A stretch of 64,000 nt of DNA, from contig NZ_VNWP01000002.1 of NCBI RefSeq assembly GCF_014224355.1, forward strand, positions 1 through 64,000, written 5' to 3'. The translations under genes were made by a program, and so were the position numbers. The notes below the pieces were generated by a model that was not told where the DNA came from, made no database searches, and worked only from the letters and a program-made list of their open reading frames with translations. Origin of the DNA: Synechococcus sp. BSA11S. GTDB taxonomy: Bacteria > Cyanobacteriota > Cyanobacteriia > PCC-6307 > Cyanobiaceae. Every line of letters begins with the position of its first letter. Position 1 is the stretch's first letter. Shown here one piece after another: positions 51,993 through 62,405 of the stretch.

Positions 51993-53657
51993 TCAGCCCC
52001 ACTGCACGAAGGCGCCGGGTGTCGTGGCCAGCTGAGGGCTCTCCTGACTGAGCTCCTGCAGAGGGCGGCGCTCGGGCTCCAGGGTGGCGCTGGGGTGGGC
52101 GCTGCGCTGGGCATCGGGAGCCAGCAGAAGGCTCACCGAGCGCGAGCCAGACCAGCCGGCCATCAGCTTCAGGGCTGAGACCAGATCGGCCTTGCGCAGC
52201 TCCCGATCCCGCCCCGGTGGCTGGGCCAGCAACAGCGACAGCTGCGGCTGGCCCAGCAGGGCCAGCAGCCGGGGATGCTCCTCCCGCCGCAGTTCCAGCT
52301 CCCGCTCACCCGCCCAGCGGCGCAGCTGGGGCCAGTGGTCGGCTTCCGCCTGCTCGGGTGCCAGGCTCGCGCCGCTCCAGGAGAGCACGGCTGTGGGCCC
52401 GCCCGCTCCGGTGCTCTCCCGGTCCGGGGCACCCTGCATCAGATGACCGAGTTTGGTCTGTTTGGTGAGCAGGTAGGCGGCATTGTGCTGGCCTGGATCC
52501 ATCACCAGCGGTACCCGGTCTTCCACCTGCAGCCCGTAGCCCCCCAGGCCAGCGATCTTGCGCGGATTGTTGGTGATCAGGCGCAGATGGTGAACCCCCA
52601 GATCACTCAGGATCTGAGCCCCGACGCCGTAATTGCGCAGGTCGGCCGCGAAGCCGAGCCGCTCATTGGCCTCGACGGTGTCGAGGCCGCCATCCTGGAG
52701 GCTGTAGGCCCTGAGCTTGTTGATCAGTCCGATGCCCCGTCCCTCCTGACGCAGGTAGACGACCACCCCCTCTCCGGCAGCCTCGATCATGCGCAGAGCC
52801 GCCTCCAGCTGGGGCCTGCAGTCGCAGCGGAGCGAGCCGAAGGCATCGCCGGTGAGGCATTCCGAGTGCACCCGCACCAGAACAGGTCCGCTGGCCCGCT
52901 CGGGTCGGCCCTTGACGATCGCCACATGCTCGCTGCCGTCGAGCTCATTGCGATAACCGATGGCCCTGAACTCCCCGAAGGCGCTGGGCATCAGAGCTTC
53001 GGCCTGGCGACGCACGAAGCGTTCGGTCTCGAGCCTGTAGCTGATCAGGTCGGCGATGCTGATCAGACGCAGACCGTGGCGACGGGCATAGAGGGCCAGC
53101 TGAGGCAGCCGGGCCATCGAGCCATCCTGGTTCTGGATCTCGCAGATCACCCCCGCGGGGTAAAGCCCGGAGAGCCGCGCCAGATCGACGGCCGCCTCGG
53201 TGTGCCCGGCCCGCTTGAGAACCCCTCCCTGGCGTGCACGCAGGGGGAAGATGTGGCCCGGACGGCGCAGGTCCGACGGCCGGCTGGCGGGATGGATCGC
53301 CACCTGAATGGTGCGGGCCCGATCGTCGGCGGAAATGCCCGTGCTCACCCCGTTCTCGGGACCGGCATCGACGCTGACGGTGAAGGCGGTCTGGTTGCTG
53401 TCGGTGTTGCGGTCGACCATCAGCGGCAGCTCGAGAGCGTCCAGACGCTCGCCCTCCATCGCCAGGCAGATCAGACCGCGGGCCTCGGTGGCCATGAAGT
53501 TGATCTGCTCGGGCGTGGCGAACTGGGCCGCGCAGATCAGATCCCCTTCGTTTTCACGGTTTTCATCATCGACGACAACAATCATCTCGCCGTTGCGAAT
53601 GCCGGCGAGGGCATCGGCGATCGAATCGAAGCGGATCGGATCGTGGCCCGGATCCAG
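51993..53657 (-). CDS. ribBA: Bifunctional DHBP synthase / GTP cyclohydrolase II
   Basis: Riboflavin pathway, two enzymes in one chain. RibB domain: [15 protein letters not shown] acidic substrate site, [31 protein letters not shown], and [11 protein letters not shown]. RibA domain: zinc cysteines in [14 protein letters not shown], and [13 protein letters not shown] tail of about 130 residues follows, Leu/Arg-rich. The first ATG (53585) lies inside the conserved RibB fold. The frame continues 5' with the expected segment [16 protein letters not shown] but has no ATG, GTG or TTG; I use the CTG at 53657, one of two CTG codons before the in-frame stop. Start unresolved. Confidence 0.9.
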   Translation of the reverse strand: MDPGHDPIRFDSIADALAGIRNGEMIVVVDDENRENEGDLICAAQFATPEQINFMATEARGLICLAMEGERLDALELPLMVDRNTDSNQTAFTVSVDAGPENGVSTGISADDRARTIQVAIHPASRPSDLRRPGHIFPLRARQGGVLKRAGHTEAAVDLARLSGLYPAGVICEIQNQDGSMARLPQLALYARRHGLRLISIADLISYRLETERFVRRQAEALMPSAFGEFRAIGYRNELDGSEHVAIVKGRPERASGPVLVRVHSECLTGDAFGSLRCDCRPQLEAALRMIEAAGEGVVVYLRQEGRGIGLINKLRAYSLQDGGLDTVEANERLGFAADLRNYGVGAQILSDLGVHHLRLITNNPRKIAGLGGYGLQVEDRVPLVMDPGQHNAAYLLTKQTKLGHLMQGAPDRESTGAGGPTAVLSWSGASLAPEQAEADHWPQLRRWAGERELELRREEHPRLLALLGQPQLSLLLAQPPGRDRELRKADLVSALKLMAGWSGSRSVSLLLAPDAQRSAHPSATLEPERRPLQELSQESPQLATTPGAFVQWG

Positions 53658-53808
53658 ACTTGGGGGAGCGTCAGCGGTGCTGGCGAGGGGAGCGGAAGGC
53701 TCGGAGCGAACAGTCAGAACATCTGGACCGGGTGGTCAGCATTCTCTATCAGTTAGGGGCACAACGTGACGGGGTGCCCGGTACGATCGGCGCCCCAGAC
53801 ACCACTGC

Positions 53809-54885
53809 ATGGTCAGCCCCACAGCAGCCCGGCGCGTCGCGGTGATCGGCGCCAGCGGCTATGGCGGCCTTCAGACCCTGCGCCTTCTTCAGGATCACCC
53901 CGCGTTTGTGGTCAGTTATCTGGGGGGAGAGCGAAGTGCTGGCCACCCCTGGAGCGAACTGGTGCCCTTCCTGCCCCTTGAGGGCAATCCGGTGGTGCGG
54001 ACGCCCGATCCCGACGCGATCGCCGCGGAGGCCGACTTCGCGGTGCTCAGTCTCCCCAATGGACTCGCCTCCCAGCTGGTGCCGGCCCTGCTCGAGCGTG
54101 GGGTGAAGGTGGTCGATCTCTCCGCCGACTACCGCTACCGCTCCCTGGCCCGGTGGAAGGAGGTGTACTCCAGCGAGGCGGAACGGTTCGAACGCCACGA
54201 TGAGGCCCTCTGCAGCGAGGCGGTCTACGGCCTCGTGGAGTGGGAGGAGGAGCGGCTCGCCGCGGCGCGGCTGGTGGCGGCTCCAGGCTGCTTCCCCACC
54301 GCCAGCCTGCTTCCCCTGCTGCCCTTTCTCAAGCAGGGTCTGATCGATCCCAGCGGCATCATCATCGATGCCAAGACGGGGACCTCCGGCGGCGGCCGCG
54401 CCGCCAAGGAGAACCTGCTGCTGGCTGAGGCGGCTGAGGCCGTGGCTCCCTACGGCGTGGTGGGCCATCGCCACACCAGCGAAATCGAGCAGATCGCCGG
54501 TCGCCTGGCTGGACAACCCATTCAGCTGCAGTTCACGCCGCATCTGATGCCGATGGTGCGGGGACTGCTGGCCACCGTTTACGGACGGCTGCGGGATCCG
54601 GGCCTGACCGCCGACGACTGCACCACCGTGCTGCAGGCGGCCTACCGGCACAGCCCCTGCGTGGAGGTCCTGCCGGTGGGCACCTATCCCTCCACCAAGT
54701 GGACGCGCCAGACCAACCGCGCCCTGCTCTCGGTGCAGGTTGACCTGCGGACCGGGCAGCTGATCCTGATGAGTGCCGTTGACAACCTGGTCAAAGGTCA
54801 GGCCGGCCAGGGGATCCAGTGCCTCAATGTGATGGCCGGACTGCCGGCGCCGACGGGCCTGCCGCTCCTGCCTTTCTATCCCTGA
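53809..54885 (+). CDS. argC: N-acetyl-gamma-glutamyl-phosphate reductase
   Basis: 358 residues, NADP-dependent, arginine synthesis step 3. RVAVIGASGYGGLQTLRLLQDHP is the nucleotide-binding start. The catalytic Cys is in VAAPGCFPTASLLPL, with DAKTGTSGGGRAA and RHTSEIEQI following. Its last 62 bases overlap the convergent purN end. Confidence 0.95.
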   Translation: MVSPTAARRVAVIGASGYGGLQTLRLLQDHPAFVVSYLGGERSAGHPWSELVPFLPLEGNPVVRTPDPDAIAAEADFAVLSLPNGLASQLVPALLERGVKVVDLSADYRYRSLARWKEVYSSEAERFERHDEALCSEAVYGLVEWEEERLAAARLVAAPGCFPTASLLPLLPFLKQGLIDPSGIIIDAKTGTSGGGRAAKENLLLAEAAEAVAPYGVVGHRHTSEIEQIAGRLAGQPIQLQFTPHLMPMVRGLLATVYGRLRDPGLTADDCTTVLQAAYRHSPCVEVLPVGTYPSTKWTRQTNRALLSVQVDLRTGQLILMSAVDNLVKGQAGQGIQCLNVMAGLPAPTGLPLLPFYP

Positions 54886-55555
54886 GCCGCTCAGCGGCAA
54901 GGGCCACGGCCAGCGGCAGCAGACGATGCTCCTGCGTATGGATCCGGGCTGCCAGAGTCATCCTGTCGTCCTCGTTGAGCACGGGGACGGTGGCCTGGGC
55001 CAGGATCGGACCCCCATCGAGGTCTTCGGTCACCAGGTGGGCTGTGCAGCCGCTCAGGGTCACCCCGGCGGCGAGGGCCTGCCCCACGGCATCAAGACCC
55101 CGGAAGCTCGGCAGCAGCGAGGGGTGAATGTTGATCAGGCGTGAGGGGAAGGCGCCGATCAGCCGCGGAGTGACGATCCGCATCCAGCCGGCCATCACCA
55201 CCAGATCCACCCCGGCGGCTGTGAAGGTCTCGATCAGGACGCCATCCAGATCTTCCCGGCGACGGTGCAGGCGGTGATCGGCCACGGTGCAGGGGATGTT
55301 CAGCCTCTCGGCCCGGCGCTGGGCGCCGCAGCCGGGATTGTTCACCACCAGCTGGAGCACTCGGCCCCGCAGGGGCCCCTGGCGGCAGGCCGTCACCAGC
55401 GCCTCGAAGTTGGAGCCCTCGCCGGAGGCCATCACCCCAAGCCGCAGCTCGTGTGGTTGCAGGGGCCAGGGCTGTGCCAACGGCCACTGGACACAACCGG
55501 GCGGATCGCTAGGGTCTGGCGAAGCGGGCACTGGCGTCTTGTCCCATCTCTCCAT
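54824..55555 (-). CDS. purN: Phosphoribosylglycinamide formyltransferase
   Basis: 243 residues from ATG 55555; the first 40 residues look disordered and the family fold starts at GVMASGEGSNFEALVTACRQG. Landmarks: VNNPGCGAQRRAE, VVMAGWMRIVTPRLIGAFPSRLINIHPSLLPSFRG, and GCTAHLVTEDLDGGPILAQATV (catalytic His and Asp). Formyl transfer from 10-formyl-THF to GAR in purine synthesis. It ends inside argC on the opposite strand. Confidence 0.93.
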   Translation of the reverse strand: MERWDKTPVPASPDPSDPPGCVQWPLAQPWPLQPHELRLGVMASGEGSNFEALVTACRQGPLRGRVLQLVVNNPGCGAQRRAERLNIPCTVADHRLHRRREDLDGVLIETFTAAGVDLVVMAGWMRIVTPRLIGAFPSRLINIHPSLLPSFRGLDAVGQALAAGVTLSGCTAHLVTEDLDGGPILAQATVPVLNEDDRMTLAARIHTQEHRLLPLAVALAAERLRDRKAGAAGPSAPAVRPSH

Positions 55556-55565
55556 CTTGCCAACC

Positions 55566-55883
55566 GTGATCCAGGATCTGGATCAGTTGGCTGCATCACT
55601 GGCTGATCTCGGCCGTGAACCGATCCGTGGCGGCCTGCTCGAAGGCTTCTCCGGGGAGCGCACACCTGTGGATCTGATGGTGCGCTTCGCGGGCGAGCAC
55701 TGGATCGGTTGGCGCCGTCAGAGCGATGGCAGCCTCGCCTTGCTCGGAGATCTCCAGCGTCTGAGCCGCTCCCGTTCCCTGCAGACCTTCCTCGGACACC
55801 TCACCCGTCGCTACGCCGCGCGGGTGGCGCTGCAGGAGGCGGCCCGTCAGCTGCCGATGGCCACGATCGAGCTGGTGTCCTGA
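55566..55883 (+). CDS. DUF1257/Ycf35-like protein
   Basis: 105 residues from a GTG at 55566. It opens with a predicted helix IQDLDQLAASLADLG, then VDLMVRFAGEHWIGWRRQSDGSLALLGD, and closes with FLGHLTRRYAARVALQEAARQL, the layout of the Ycf35/DUF1257 family in cyanobacteria and algal plastids. Assignment by pattern, not alignment. Function unknown. The M61 peptidase gene begins 8 bases after the stop. Confidence 0.6.
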   Translation: MIQDLDQLAASLADLGREPIRGGLLEGFSGERTPVDLMVRFAGEHWIGWRRQSDGSLALLGDLQRLSRSRSLQTFLGHLTRRYAARVALQEAARQLPMATIELVS

Positions 55884-55891
55884 ACCCCCAG

Positions 55892-57655
55892 GTGGTTGAC
55901 CTTTCGCTGGATCTGAGCCAACCCCACAGCCATCTGGTTCATGTCAGCCTCCGCTGCACACCAGCCACACAGGTGCTCAGGCTCAGGCTCCCCGCCTGGA
56001 CTCCAGGGTCCTACCTGATCCGCGACTACGTCCGTCACCTCGAAGCGCTGATGGTGCGTCAGGGAGCGGACCAGGTGCAGGCAATCCGCACCGACCCGGC
56101 CGGATGGCGGCTGGAGCTGCCCTGCCTGGATCCCCTGGAGCTCCACTACGACGTGCTGGTCGCTGATCTGAGCGTGCGCACCTGCCACCTCGATGGCGAC
56201 CACGGCTTCCTGGCCCTTGCGGGCCTGGTGCTCCAGGTGGAGGGAGAGCGCTGGGCCGCGCACCGGCTGAGCCTGCGGCTGCCTTCGGGCTGGGAGGCCT
56301 TCGTGCCCCTGCCGCGGCAGGCTGATGGAAGCTGGCTGGCGGCTGACTTCGATCAGCTGGTGGACACCCCGGTGGAGGCGGGCCCGCACCGGGCCCATCA
56401 CTTCAACGTGGCCGGCGTGCCGCACCGCTGGGTCTGCTGGGACGCCACCGCCCCCCGCCAGTCGGCTGGCTCAGAGCCTTCAGGCTCAGCTGGGGATCCG
56501 CCAGACAGCCTGCTCAGGGCTCATCCGACCCTGCTTCAGGACGTGGCGGCGGTGTGTGAGGCCTGCTGTCGGTTGATGGGGGAGCCCAGGCCAGCGGCGC
56601 CGGAGTATCTGTTCGTGCTGCATCTGCTTGATCAGGGCTACGGCGGTCTTGAGCACGACACCTCGACGGTGCTGCAGTTCGGTCGTCAGGCCCTGCTCAA
56701 GCCCGAGGGCTATCGCCAGCTGCTGCAACTGGTGGCCCACGAATATCTGCATCAGTGGAATGTCCGGCGCCTGAGGCCAGCATCCCTGAGCCCGATCGAT
56801 TACGACCGATCTGTGATCGTGCCTGGACTCTGGTTTGCCGAAGGGGTCACCAGCTATTTCGATCAGCTTCTCCCCCAGCTGGCTGGAGTGACGAGCGAAG
56901 ACGAGGTCGTGCACGACCTTGGCACCGATCTCAGCCGTTACCTGCTCACTCCTGGGCGTCTGCATGGCCAGAGCCTGCGCCAGAGCGCCGAGGAGGCCTG
57001 GGTGAAGCTCTACCGGCGTGAGGCCAACAGTGATGACAACCAGATCAGTTACTACCTCAAGGGGGCCATTCTTTCTCTGGTTCTTGATCTGGAATTGCGT
57101 CGTTCGGGATCATCCCTGTCCCAGGTGCTGCGCGACCTCTGGGCCCGCCTGGGACGCTGGAGACGGGGCTACCGGGAGCGGGATCTGATCGAGGCCTTCG
57201 CCGCCCGCTCCTCCCGGCTGGCCGATCTTCTCCCCACCTGGCTGGAGGGCTGCGAGGATCCGGATCTACCGTCCTACCTCCAGGATGTGGGCCTGAAGCT
57301 GGAGCCACAGCTGGCCTCGGCTCCCCATCCGGGCCTGAAGGCTGCCATCAAAGGCAGTGCCCTTGAAGTCGTTCGGGTGGAGCGCCATGGGCCTGCCCAG
57401 CAGGCCGGCCTGCTGGTCGGTGATGAGTTGATCGCTCTTGAGGGCCTGCGACTGCGCAAGCCAGAGGATCTCGCCCCGATCCTGGTGGCCCAGCAGCCCC
57501 AGGTGCTCACCATTTGCAGGCGGGGGTGTCTGCGCAGCCTGACGATCACCGCCGCAGCCCCGGCGATCGAGCGTTGGCGGCTGCTGGTGGACCCCCAGGC
57601 CAGCTCTGAAGCTCAGGAGCGACGGCGTCAGTGGCTGGCTCTGGTGCCATGTTGA
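55892..57655 (+). CDS. M61 glycyl aminopeptidase-like protein with PDZ domain
   Basis: 587 residues from a GTG at 55892; the frame continues upstream through the previous gene without support. N-terminal beta domain (VVDLSLDLSQPHSHLVHVSLRC, RLRLPAWTPGSYLIRDYVRHL), then the metallopeptidase core with HEYLHQWNVRRLRP (HExxH-like, zinc) and the zinc Glu in WFAEGVTSYFDQLL. The C-terminal PDZ domain is LEVVRVERHGPAQQAGLLVGDELIALEGL. No signal peptide, so cytosolic. The amidase gene overlaps its last 7 bases. Confidence 0.88.
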   Translation: MVDLSLDLSQPHSHLVHVSLRCTPATQVLRLRLPAWTPGSYLIRDYVRHLEALMVRQGADQVQAIRTDPAGWRLELPCLDPLELHYDVLVADLSVRTCHLDGDHGFLALAGLVLQVEGERWAAHRLSLRLPSGWEAFVPLPRQADGSWLAADFDQLVDTPVEAGPHRAHHFNVAGVPHRWVCWDATAPRQSAGSEPSGSAGDPPDSLLRAHPTLLQDVAAVCEACCRLMGEPRPAAPEYLFVLHLLDQGYGGLEHDTSTVLQFGRQALLKPEGYRQLLQLVAHEYLHQWNVRRLRPASLSPIDYDRSVIVPGLWFAEGVTSYFDQLLPQLAGVTSEDEVVHDLGTDLSRYLLTPGRLHGQSLRQSAEEAWVKLYRREANSDDNQISYYLKGAILSLVLDLELRRSGSSLSQVLRDLWARLGRWRRGYRERDLIEAFAARSSRLADLLPTWLEGCEDPDLPSYLQDVGLKLEPQLASAPHPGLKAAIKGSALEVVRVERHGPAQQAGLLVGDELIALEGLRLRKPEDLAPILVAQQPQVLTICRRGCLRSLTITAAAPAIERWRLLVDPQASSEAQERRRQWLALVPC

Positions 57656-58545
57656 ACAACCTGATGGAGCGACTGCGCGCCAACCCTCTCGCCCTGGGAC
57701 TGGTGGGGGCCGGGGCCGTGCTGGGCCTGGGGGGCCTGGGCTGGTTGGCCCGCGAGGTGACTGCTCGCTCCGAGACCGCCAGCCGTCCCTCCCTGCTGCA
57801 GCTGCTCGAGCAGGTCACCCAGCCCGCCACCACGCCGCGCCAGCCACAGCCCCGACGGCCTGCGCCACTGCCGCCGCCGCGGCCGGCCTGGGTCAGTCCC
57901 CTGGGCCGCGAGTGCCTCGACCGTGATCCACGTCTGCGCCAGCGCCTGGAGGCTGAGCTGGCGGCCTTGCCCGCTCGCCGCCAGCGCATTCCCATCGACC
58001 CCAGCAACTACGGGGTCCGTTTCGAGCGTGACGCCTTCGGCCATGCGATTGACCCCACACCTCAGGTGGTGGTGCTTCATGAAACCGTCTATGGAGTGGG
58101 CTCAGCCCTTCGCACCTTCCAGACCCCCCACCCCAGGGACGAGGACCAGGTGAGTTACCACACCCTGATCGGGGGCGATGGCCAGGTGATCGATGTTCTC
58201 GATCCCGAACAGCGGGCCTTCGGGGCGGGCAATTCGGCCTTCAACGGACGGTGGGTCGTGACCAATCCGCGCGTGGGGGGCTCGGTGAACAATTTCGCGT
58301 TGCACATCAGCCTGGAAACCCCCCTCGACGGGGAAGACAACGACCCTGGCCACAGCGGGTACAGCGCGAGGCAATATGACGCCCTGGCCCTGGTGCTCAC
58401 TGACTGGATGCGGCGCTTCGCGATTCCTGCGGCTCACATCACCACCCACCGTCAGGTGGATCTCGGCGGTGAGCGGGCGGATCCGCGCAGCTTCGACTGG
58501 CAGGCCCTCAAAAGAAGACTCGGGGCCCTCTCTCAGCTCTGCTGA
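57649..58545 (+). CDS. N-acetylmuramoyl-L-alanine amidase (Amidase_2), exported
   Basis: 298 residues from ATG 57649. Signal/anchor at the start (ALGLVGAGAVLGLGGLGWLA), a Pro/Arg-rich linker, then an AmpD/PGRP-type zinc domain: VVVLHETVYGVGSALRTF (first His), YHTLIGGDGQVIDVL, NFALHISLETP (second His) and ITTHRQVDLGGERADPRSFDW. Cuts the bond between MurNAc and L-Ala in peptidoglycan. Overlaps the M61 gene by 7 bases. Confidence 0.88.
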   Translation: MLNNLMERLRANPLALGLVGAGAVLGLGGLGWLAREVTARSETASRPSLLQLLEQVTQPATTPRQPQPRRPAPLPPPRPAWVSPLGRECLDRDPRLRQRLEAELAALPARRQRIPIDPSNYGVRFERDAFGHAIDPTPQVVVLHETVYGVGSALRTFQTPHPRDEDQVSYHTLIGGDGQVIDVLDPEQRAFGAGNSAFNGRWVVTNPRVGGSVNNFALHISLETPLDGEDNDPGHSGYSARQYDALALVLTDWMRRFAIPAAHITTHRQVDLGGERADPRSFDWQALKRRLGALSQLC

Positions 58546-58560
58546 GGACGGAGCAGAGGG

Positions 58561-59448
58561 TTAGATCAGCGGTGAGAGCTGGGGTTTGCGCTCGGAGTAG
58601 ATCAGCGCATGCAGTTCCGGATCCTGCATGTAGCTCAGGATCCGGGCGGGGTAATCGAGCTTGCCGTTGTGGAGGTAAGCCAGGGTGGCCAGCGCCTTGG
58701 CATCCCGGGGACTGCGGCTGGCCTGGAGGGTGCGGCCAGCTGGAAAGCCCAGGTCCCGGCTGAGACGCGCAAACTTGCCCACCAGCAGGGTCACGTTGCG
58801 GTTGGGGTCGAGCAGTTCCAGCCGCGCTGTCTGGATCTGGTCCGCGCTGGGATCGGGGGGGAGCAGACCCTGATGAATCAGCTCGCCGATGCCGAGCTGG
58901 GCGGGGCCATGGGTGCTGAACAACCCTGACTGAGCCGCCAGCGGCAGATCTTCTCCTGGTTTGGCGTGCTGAATCTCATCGAAGAGCACAGCCGCCACCA
59001 GCATCGGGTTGATGTGGTGGCGGCGGCTTTCCAGCAGGATGACGGGCCGCAGTTCCTCCAGCTTCTCCACCGTGCGGGCCCGCAGGGGGGTGAGCTGATC
59101 CAGTCCGTGGGTGAAGAGCTGGGCGAGAGGAGCCTGCGGTCCGTGCACACCGAAGCGGCGCTGCAGTTCCTTGAGTTCCTCAGGGGTGAAGTCAAGGGGA
59201 TCGGGGCGCTGGCCTTCGCTGGTGAAGGCTGCGGGATCGCTGCTGTCGGTGGTGAGGCTGGCGGTCAGCCCGGGTTCTGTGAGCAAACCTGCTGCTGGGA
59301 GCTCTCGCCGGGGGGAACCTGCTGAAAGGCTCAGCAGTGCAACAGTGGCGGCGCAGCCAACAGCCCAGCGCCTCGACCCGCTCCAGGGGGAGGGCGACGT
59401 GATCGCAGGGCGCGTCGACAAGGAGATACTGGGATTCATACCGTTCAT
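58561..59448 (-). CDS. Exported lysozyme-fold protein (DUF1402-like)
   Basis: 295 residues. N-terminal signal region (RRWAVGCAATVALLSLSAG), then a helical part (PLRARTVEKLEELRPVILLES) and a domain that resembles lysozyme-like folds: HHINPMLVAAVLFDEIQHAKPGEDLPL with a Glu in FDEIQ, then STHGPAQLGIGELIHQG, AKALATLAYLHNGKLDYPARILSYM. Similar to DUF1402-type proteins, which I judge by pattern. Convergent with the amidase gene, 15 bases apart. Confidence 0.65.
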   Translation of the reverse strand: MNGMNPSISLSTRPAITSPSPWSGSRRWAVGCAATVALLSLSAGSPRRELPAAGLLTEPGLTASLTTDSSDPAAFTSEGQRPDPLDFTPEELKELQRRFGVHGPQAPLAQLFTHGLDQLTPLRARTVEKLEELRPVILLESRRHHINPMLVAAVLFDEIQHAKPGEDLPLAAQSGLFSTHGPAQLGIGELIHQGLLPPDPSADQIQTARLELLDPNRNVTLLVGKFARLSRDLGFPAGRTLQASRSPRDAKALATLAYLHNGKLDYPARILSYMQDPELHALIYSERKPQLSPLI

Positions 59449-59621
59449 GAACAGTACCGGCTACCCCAGGGACGACCAGATCGGGGGGGGCGTTTGTGTT
59501 TTCGTCCATACCATGCGTGCCGATCCGGTTGGCTTCGGTGTGGCATGCCACCCCTGAGCTTCCTTGGGGGCCCTTCCACGGATAGGTTCAGCCTCGGCAG
59601 CCGATTCGTGAAACCGCGCGC

Positions 59622-61223
59622 ATGACGACGCTCCCGGATTACAGCATCCACGAGCCCCAGGTGCAGTGGCAGCGCTTCTGCGCTCTGCTCTGGTATCACG
59701 ACGACCTGGGCTGCTGGGTCGATGTCAGCCGCATGGCGCTCAACCAGGCGCACCTCGAGGCTCTTGAGCCTGGCTTTGATCGTGCCTTCGCAGCGATGCA
59801 GGCCCTGGAATCCGGGGCGATCGCCAACCCGGATGAGGGCCGCCAGGTGGGTCATTACTGGCTGCGCAGCCCTGAGCTGGCGCCCGATCCGGCGGCGGCG
59901 GCCCACATCCAGGCGGAGGTGGAGCGCATCGCCCACTTCGGCCAGCAGGTGATCAGTGGAGCCTGCTCGGCGCCGTCGGACACGCCCTTCACCGATGTGC
60001 TCTGGATCGGCATCGGTGGATCCGGGCTGGGTCCCCTGCTGATCCTGCGCGCCCTCGAGGAAGAGGGGGTGGGGCTGCCGTTTCACTTCTTCGACAACGT
60101 CGATCCCCAGGGGATGAGCCGCACCCTCTCGGCCCTGGGGGATCGGCTGCGTACCACCCTGGTGGTGGTGGTGAGCAAGTCGGGTGGCACGCCCGAGCCT
60201 CGCCTGGGCATGGAGCAGGCCCGCGCCCGCCTCGAGGCCCTCGGCGGGACCTGGGCTCAGCAGGCCGTTGCCGTCACGATGGTGGGCTCTCAGCTGGATC
60301 AGCGGGCCGAGGCGGAGGGCTGGCTGGCCCGCTTCGACATGTTCGACTGGGTGGGGGGACGCACCAGCATCACCAGCGCCGTGGGTCTGCTGCCTGCAGC
60401 CCTGATCGGTGCCGACCTCCGTGGCTTTCTCGAGGGGGCGGCCCGCATGGATGCGGCCACCCGTGTGGGGCGCCTGCGCGACAATCCCGCAGCGCTGATG
60501 GCCGCCGCCTGGCATGTGGCCGGCGGCGGAGCCGGACAGCGCGACATGGTGGTGCTTCCCTACCGCGACCGGCTCGAGGTGTTCAGCCGCTACCTGCAGC
60601 AGCTGGTGATGGAGTCGCTGGGCAAGCGGCTCGACCGCGATGGGCGCCAGGTGCACCAGGGCATCGCTGTCTACGGCAACAAGGGCTCCACCGATCAACA
60701 CGCCTACGTGCAGCAGCTCCGCGACGGTGTCGACAACTTCTTCGTCACCTTCATCGAAGCACTCGACGATCCAGCTGATCTGGCCCCCATTGGCGGGGAA
60801 TACCCGGGCGACTTCCTTGATGGATTTCTGCAGGGCACCCGCTCCGCCCTCAGCGAAGGGGGTCGCCAGAGCCTCTCGATCAGTCTGCGCCGCTTTGACG
60901 CCCGCGGCCTCGGGGCGCTGGTGGCTTTGTTCGAGCGGGCCGTCGGCCTCTATGCCGAGCTGGTGAACGTGAACGCCTATGACCAGCCAGGGGTGGAGGC
61001 GGGCAAGAAGGCCGCTGCCACGATCCTCGAGCTCCAGAGCCGGCTGGAGGCCCTGCTGGCTGACGGGCAGGCCCGCTCCCTGGAAACCATCCAGACGGAG
61101 CTGGAGCTGCCCAGCCCGGAAGCGGCGTTCTGGATCCTGCGCCACCTCTGCGGCAATGCCCGCGGCTATGGCGCCGAGGGCGATTGGAGCGATCCGTCGG
61201 GGCTCGCGTTCAAGAAGTTATGA
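59622..61223 (+). CDS. pgi: Glucose-6-phosphate isomerase
   Basis: 533 residues. Interconverts glucose 6-phosphate and fructose 6-phosphate. IGIGGSGLGPLLILRAL near residue 125, the phosphate-binding VVVSKSGGTPEPR, GGRTSITSAVGLLPAAL, and the C-terminal GSTDQHAYVQQLRDG. Length is intermediate between the long eukaryotic-type and the short archaeal type, as in cyanobacteria. Confidence 0.95.
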   Translation: MTTLPDYSIHEPQVQWQRFCALLWYHDDLGCWVDVSRMALNQAHLEALEPGFDRAFAAMQALESGAIANPDEGRQVGHYWLRSPELAPDPAAAAHIQAEVERIAHFGQQVISGACSAPSDTPFTDVLWIGIGGSGLGPLLILRALEEEGVGLPFHFFDNVDPQGMSRTLSALGDRLRTTLVVVVSKSGGTPEPRLGMEQARARLEALGGTWAQQAVAVTMVGSQLDQRAEAEGWLARFDMFDWVGGRTSITSAVGLLPAALIGADLRGFLEGAARMDAATRVGRLRDNPAALMAAAWHVAGGGAGQRDMVVLPYRDRLEVFSRYLQQLVMESLGKRLDRDGRQVHQGIAVYGNKGSTDQHAYVQQLRDGVDNFFVTFIEALDDPADLAPIGGEYPGDFLDGFLQGTRSALSEGGRQSLSISLRRFDARGLGALVALFERAVGLYAELVNVNAYDQPGVEAGKKAAATILELQSRLEALLADGQARSLETIQTELELPSPEAAFWILRHLCGNARGYGAEGDWSDPSGLAFKKL

Positions 61224-62393
<1,170 letters not shown>

Positions 62394-62405
62394 GGGAGAT
62401 CCCCC

